Below are positions 61,264 to 64,000 of a stretch of DNA of 64,000 nucleotides, one piece after another. The notes under the pieces were generated by a model. That model did no database searches. It was not told where the DNA came from and worked only from the letters and a program-made list of their open reading frames with translations. Each line of letters opens with the position of its first letter. Position 1 is the first letter of the stretch. This DNA is from Myxococcales bacterium (GTDB taxonomy: Bacteria > Myxococcota_A > Polyangia > Haliangiales > Haliangiaceae). The translations under genes and the position numbers were made by a program. The stretch covers positions 124,001 to 188,000 of the forward strand of contig JADJUF010000037.1 of assembly GCA_016717005.1 (NCBI GenBank), given 5' to 3'.

Positions 61264-62703
61264 ATGCGCGCCCTCGCGATCGTCGTGACCCTCACCGCCG
61301 CCGGCCCGGCGCTCGCCGGCACCTACGAGGCCACGCCGGCCGACGACCTCGAGGCCAAGGTCGCCGCGCTGGTCGCCGGCGACGAGCTGATCGTCCACGG
61401 CGGCACGTACACGCTCACCGGCCGGTTCTCGGTCGACCTGGTCGGCACCGCCGCCGCGCCGATCGTGATCCGCGCGGCCACCGGCGAGCGCCCGGTGATC
61501 GACCGGCCCGCGACCGACCAGAACATCTGGGATCTCGATCGGGTCGAGCACGTCACGCTGCGCGGGCTCGAGTGGACGGGCGGCTCGGCCGGCGTGCGCA
61601 TCAGCGCCGCCGATCACCTGACGATCGAGGACTGCGAGATCCACCACACCGCCGACGTCGCGCTGCGCGCCAACGACGGCGGCGCGACCTACCGCAACCT
61701 GCTCATCCGCCACAACCACATCCACGACACCGGCGGCACCGGCGAGGGCATGTACCTCGGGTGCAACAACGACGGCTGCCGCGTCCTCGACAGCGTGATC
61801 GAGCGCAACTGGGTCCACGCCACCAACGGGCCGACCGTGAGCCAGGGCGACGGCATCGAGCTCAAGGAGGGCAGCGCCGGCAACGTCATCCGCGACAACG
61901 TCGTCCACGACACCGGCTACCCGTGCATCCTGACCTACAGCACCGTCGGGAACGGCGCCGCCAACGTGATCGAGCGCAACCTGCTGTGGGGCTGCGGCGA
62001 CCACGCGATCCAGTCGGCGGCCGACGCCGTCATCCGCAACAACATCATCCTGGGGTCGGTCGCCAACGGCATCGCGATGCAGCCGCACCAGGCCGGCACG
62101 CCGGGCAACCTGACGGTCGTGCACAACACCGTGCTCCACGCGACCAACGACGCCATCCGGGTCAGCGGCATGACCGGCGCGGTCACGATCGCCAACAACG
62201 CGCTCTACGCCCAGGCCGGCAACGCGATCGCCGCGAGCGGAGACACCAGCCAGCTCGTCGTCGCCGGCAATCGCGGCGCCGGCGCCACCGCGGGGATCAG
62301 CGCGGGGTTCACCGCGTCGAGCCTGGCCGCCGACCTCACGAGCGCCAGCTACACCGGCGCGCCGCCCAACGACGTGTTCCCCGCGGCCGGCGGCGGCTTG
62401 ATCGGCGCCGGCGATCCGGCGCACGCGGTGGCCGACGACTTCAACGGCGCCGCGCGGGTCGGCGCGCCCGACGTCGGCGCCTACGCGTTCGCCGCCGGCG
62501 GCAACCCGGGCTGGCAGCTGATGGCCGGCTTCAAGGACCTCGCGGCCGGGAGCGGCGGTGCCGACGGCGGCGTCGACGGCGGCGTCGGTGGCGACGGCGA
62601 GCGCGGCGGGTGCTGCCAGACCTCGTCGGCGCCGCTGCCGTCGACGGCGCTCCTGGCGGGGCTGCTCGCGCTCGCGCTCGGGCGCCGGCGCCGCCGCGCC
62701 TGA
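61264..62703 (+). CDS. Secreted right-handed beta-helix protein with MYXO-CTERM-like tail
   Basis: A 479-residue exported protein. Signal MRALAIVVTLTAAGPALAG. The main part is parallel beta-helix repeats of the pectate-lyase/NosD type: GDELIVHGGTYTLTGRFSVD, VEHVTLRGLEWTGGSAGVRI, ADHLTIEDCEIHHT, NLLIRHNHIHDTGGTGEGMY, NVIRDNVVHDTGYPC, and further N/D-rich turns. The C-terminus holds a Gly/Asp linker, GGCCQTSS, a hydrophobic helix (TALLAGLLALAL) and GRRRRRA, the form of MYXO-CTERM anchors that are cleaved at the Cys and moved to the cell surface. It probably binds or cuts polysaccharide. Confidence 0.88.
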   Translation: MRALAIVVTLTAAGPALAGTYEATPADDLEAKVAALVAGDELIVHGGTYTLTGRFSVDLVGTAAAPIVIRAATGERPVIDRPATDQNIWDLDRVEHVTLRGLEWTGGSAGVRISAADHLTIEDCEIHHTADVALRANDGGATYRNLLIRHNHIHDTGGTGEGMYLGCNNDGCRVLDSVIERNWVHATNGPTVSQGDGIELKEGSAGNVIRDNVVHDTGYPCILTYSTVGNGAANVIERNLLWGCGDHAIQSAADAVIRNNIILGSVANGIAMQPHQAGTPGNLTVVHNTVLHATNDAIRVSGMTGAVTIANNALYAQAGNAIAASGDTSQLVVAGNRGAGATAGISAGFTASSLAADLTSASYTGAPPNDVFPAAGGGLIGAGDPAHAVADDFNGAARVGAPDVGAYAFAAGGNPGWQLMAGFKDLAAGSGGADGGVDGGVGGDGERGGCCQTSSAPLPSTALLAGLLALALGRRRRRA

Positions 62704-62760
62704 CGCCCCCGGCCTGCCCCGGGTACACCGGCGATCGGCGCCGCCGCGCCTCGAGCGCGT

Positions 62761-62882
62761 GGGGATCGGATCGACCCAGGCGCGCCCGGATCAGCCGCCG
62801 AACCAGCGGCCGATCGACGCCGCGGGGATCGGCCCAACCCAACGCCTCGGGTCAGAGGCCGAGCCAGCGGCCGATCGGCGCG
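62761..62882. repeat. Two 61-bp units, the second covering the ExoD-like gene's 3' end
   Basis: Units begin at 62761 and 62822 (GGGGATCGG). TCA at 62791 and 62852 are the stop codon and its copy; the 30 bases from each match at 26. The copy reads ASIGRWFGG-stop against APIGRWLGL-stop. This is another gene end duplicated on its downstream side. Confidence 0.8.
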
Positions 62883-63589
62883 AGCGCGCTGGCCAGCACC
62901 TGCGACGCGGTGAACGCCAGCACGATGTGGGCGAGGGTCATCGCGTGCCCGAGCAGCGTCAGCAGGCCGTCGCGCTCGAGCAGGCCGATCGCGTAGGCCA
63001 GGATCGGCACGATGAACACCATGTTCGAGCCAGGGATCGGCAGCGGCAGCGCCAGCCCGAGGCCGAGCACGACCACGCCGAGCCCGACCAGCGCCAGCCC
63101 GGGCCCGCGGGTCAGCGGTGACAGCCGCTCGCGCACGAGGTGCGCCATCCAGCCGGTGGTCCGGGTCAGCCAGCGGCCGATGCGGCGCAGCGCCGTCACC
63201 GTCAGCGTGACCCTGCGGATCCGCGCCGGCAACCACGGTCGGGCGCGCCCGACCACCAGCTGCGCGCCGACGAACGCGATCGCCAGGCCGAACGGCGTCG
63301 ACATGCCGAAGAACGGGATCGCGGTCAGCGCCAGCAGCGCGATCACGAAGCCGAAGCCCGCGCTGGCGGTGGCGTCGAGGATCTCGGCGATGGTCAGGCC
63401 GTCGCGGGCGTCGATCACCACCGGATCGCCCGGCGAGATCGTGGCCACGGCCGGCGCGGTGACGTCGGTCGCGGTGGCGGCGGCCTCGGTCTGGCGCGCC
63501 TCGGCGCTGGTCGCCAGCTCGGCCAGCAGGCTCGACAGCCGCAACCCGGCCGGGGCCGAGATGCGCAGCGACTCCGGATCCCCCGTCAC
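62852..63589 (-). CDS. ExoD family membrane protein (exopolysaccharide synthesis)
   Basis: A 245-residue membrane protein. A charged N-terminus (about 85 residues, with DGLTIAEILDATASAGFGFV) precedes four or so helices: IALLALTAIPFFGMSTPFGL, FVGAQLVVGRARPWLPARIR, GLALVGLGVVVLGLGLALPL and PIPGSNMVFIVPILAYAIGL. ExoD-type stretches are IPFFGMSTPFG, GRARPWLP and LPLPIPGSN, the last like the family LPIPFxN. The GTG start (VTGDPESLRI) is the first good one. ExoD affects exopolysaccharide and alkaline growth in rhizobia; its role is otherwise unknown. Confidence 0.85.
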   Translation of the reverse strand: MTGDPESLRISAPAGLRLSSLLAELATSAEARQTEAAATATDVTAPAVATISPGDPVVIDARDGLTIAEILDATASAGFGFVIALLALTAIPFFGMSTPFGLAIAFVGAQLVVGRARPWLPARIRRVTLTVTALRRIGRWLTRTTGWMAHLVRERLSPLTRGPGLALVGLGVVVLGLGLALPLPIPGSNMVFIVPILAYAIGLLERDGLLTLLGHAMTLAHIVLAFTASQVLASALAPIGRWLGL

Positions 63590-63833
63590 GCCGCCAGTGT
63601 GACGTGTCGGCGTCGGCTCGCCAAGCCGCGCCGCACGCGAGGACGAGCCCCCGGCCGCCGCGACGCTCAGGCCCGCCAGCGCGACGATCGCCAGCGCGCC
63701 GCGGCCGACGTCCCCGCGCCGGCCCGCCGGCGCCGGAGCGACGACCGTCGCCGCACGCCGTGCGGGACGCGACGTGGTGCCTCGTCCGCGCGGCGCACCA
63801 GGATCTGCGTGAGGCCCGCGCCGCGGCGCTCGG
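63590..63833. other. 244-bp gap without a gene
   Basis: The space between the ExoD-like gene and the partial gene at the window end shows only Arg/Pro-rich shadow frames. No palindrome, promoter box or repeat stands out. Confidence 0.5.
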
Positions 63834-64000
63834 TCAGAACCCGTGCGCGGCCAGCACCGCGCGCACCTGGGCCGGGCGGTCGGCGATGAACTGCGCGGTC
63901 TCGGCCTGGGCCTGGGCGAACTCGGTCGGATCGAACTCGCGCCCAGGATCCGCGGCCAGGAGCGGCGTCAGCTGCGCGACGATCGCCGCGCGCCGAGCCT
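63834..64000 (-). CDS. C-terminal end of a gene running off the window
   Basis: The last 54 residues of an unidentified protein: ARRAAIVAQLTPLLAADPGR, then EFDPTEFAQAQAETAQFIAD and RPAQVRAVLAAHGF-stop. The normal residue mix, with Phe, Glu and Gln, and the helical pattern argue for real coding against Arg-rich shadow frames. No family can be given from so short a piece. Confidence 0.6.
   Translation of the reverse strand, partial: ARRAAIVAQLTPLLAADPGREFDPTEFAQAQAETAQFIADRPAQVRAVLAAHGF

Overview
The window is about 64 kb of very GC-rich bacterial DNA, densely coded on both strands. It most likely comes from a member of the Myxococcota. The clues are a MYXO-CTERM-like sorting tail on a beta-helix protein (61264-62703), a DUF1592/DUF1552 pair (25626-29158), many Cys-rich lipoproteins, a PilZ protein on a long Ala/Pro linker, and frequent GTG starts with 4-base gene overlaps. 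This assignment is an inference from gene content. I see no rRNA, tRNA, CRISPR array, integrase or complete insertion sequence.

1-6.9 kb: a TolC / MacB-permease / ATPase / MacA-like efflux operon, with the adaptor broken by a one-base frameshift, faces an OmpR-type two-component system. 6.9-10.6 kb: a TlpA-like thioredoxin lipoprotein with gpmI, plus small membrane proteins. 10.7-19 kb: a TPR/winged-helix regulator with no usual start codon, lipoproteins, pgl and pgi end to end, and a short endonuclease V-like protein. 19.1-22.7 kb: a DUF4157 (HEVAH) protein whose C-terminus matches edema-factor/CyaA/ExoY nucleotidyl cyclase toxins, coupled to a Cys-containing partner gene. This is the most striking system in the window. 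22.8-29.2 kb: a GT2/GT-C glycosyltransferase pair, then the DUF1592/DUF1552 pair with an embedded glycogen-binding module. 29.2-41 kb: a frameshifted lipoprotein gene, an alpha/beta hydrolase, an FHA protein, an aminotransferase, a TetR/dehydrogenase divergent pair with a clear promoter and operators, a PilZ protein, an MprF-like membrane protein, a DUF423 protein and a LysR regulator.

41-50.4 kb: a 165-bp MITE-like element, a YkgJ-type Cys-cluster protein, LolA, a ferritin-like protein, an HhH/P-domain lipoprotein, a TetR/Lnt-like pair, and an ArsR-methyltransferase fusion placed directly before ahcY, which together form a methionine-cycle unit. 50.4-52.4 kb: a lower-GC two-gene island, TcmP plus DUF5131, convergent and overlapping. 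52.5-64 kb: secreted proteins, a LysR regulator, an MscS channel, an M13 peptidase, a beta-helix protein and an ExoD-like protein.

One pattern runs through the window. At seven separate genes the 3' end has been locally duplicated (27-62 bp copies, 48-89 bp apart), and in six of them the copy includes the stop codon. At 42.75-43.1 kb the process has made eight copies. Two other GC-rich tandem arrays lie between genes (39.36-39.72 kb and 57.5-57.8 kb). Two otherwise intact genes carry single-base indels in or beside short homopolymers, so draft-assembly errors should be considered before they are called pseudogenes.
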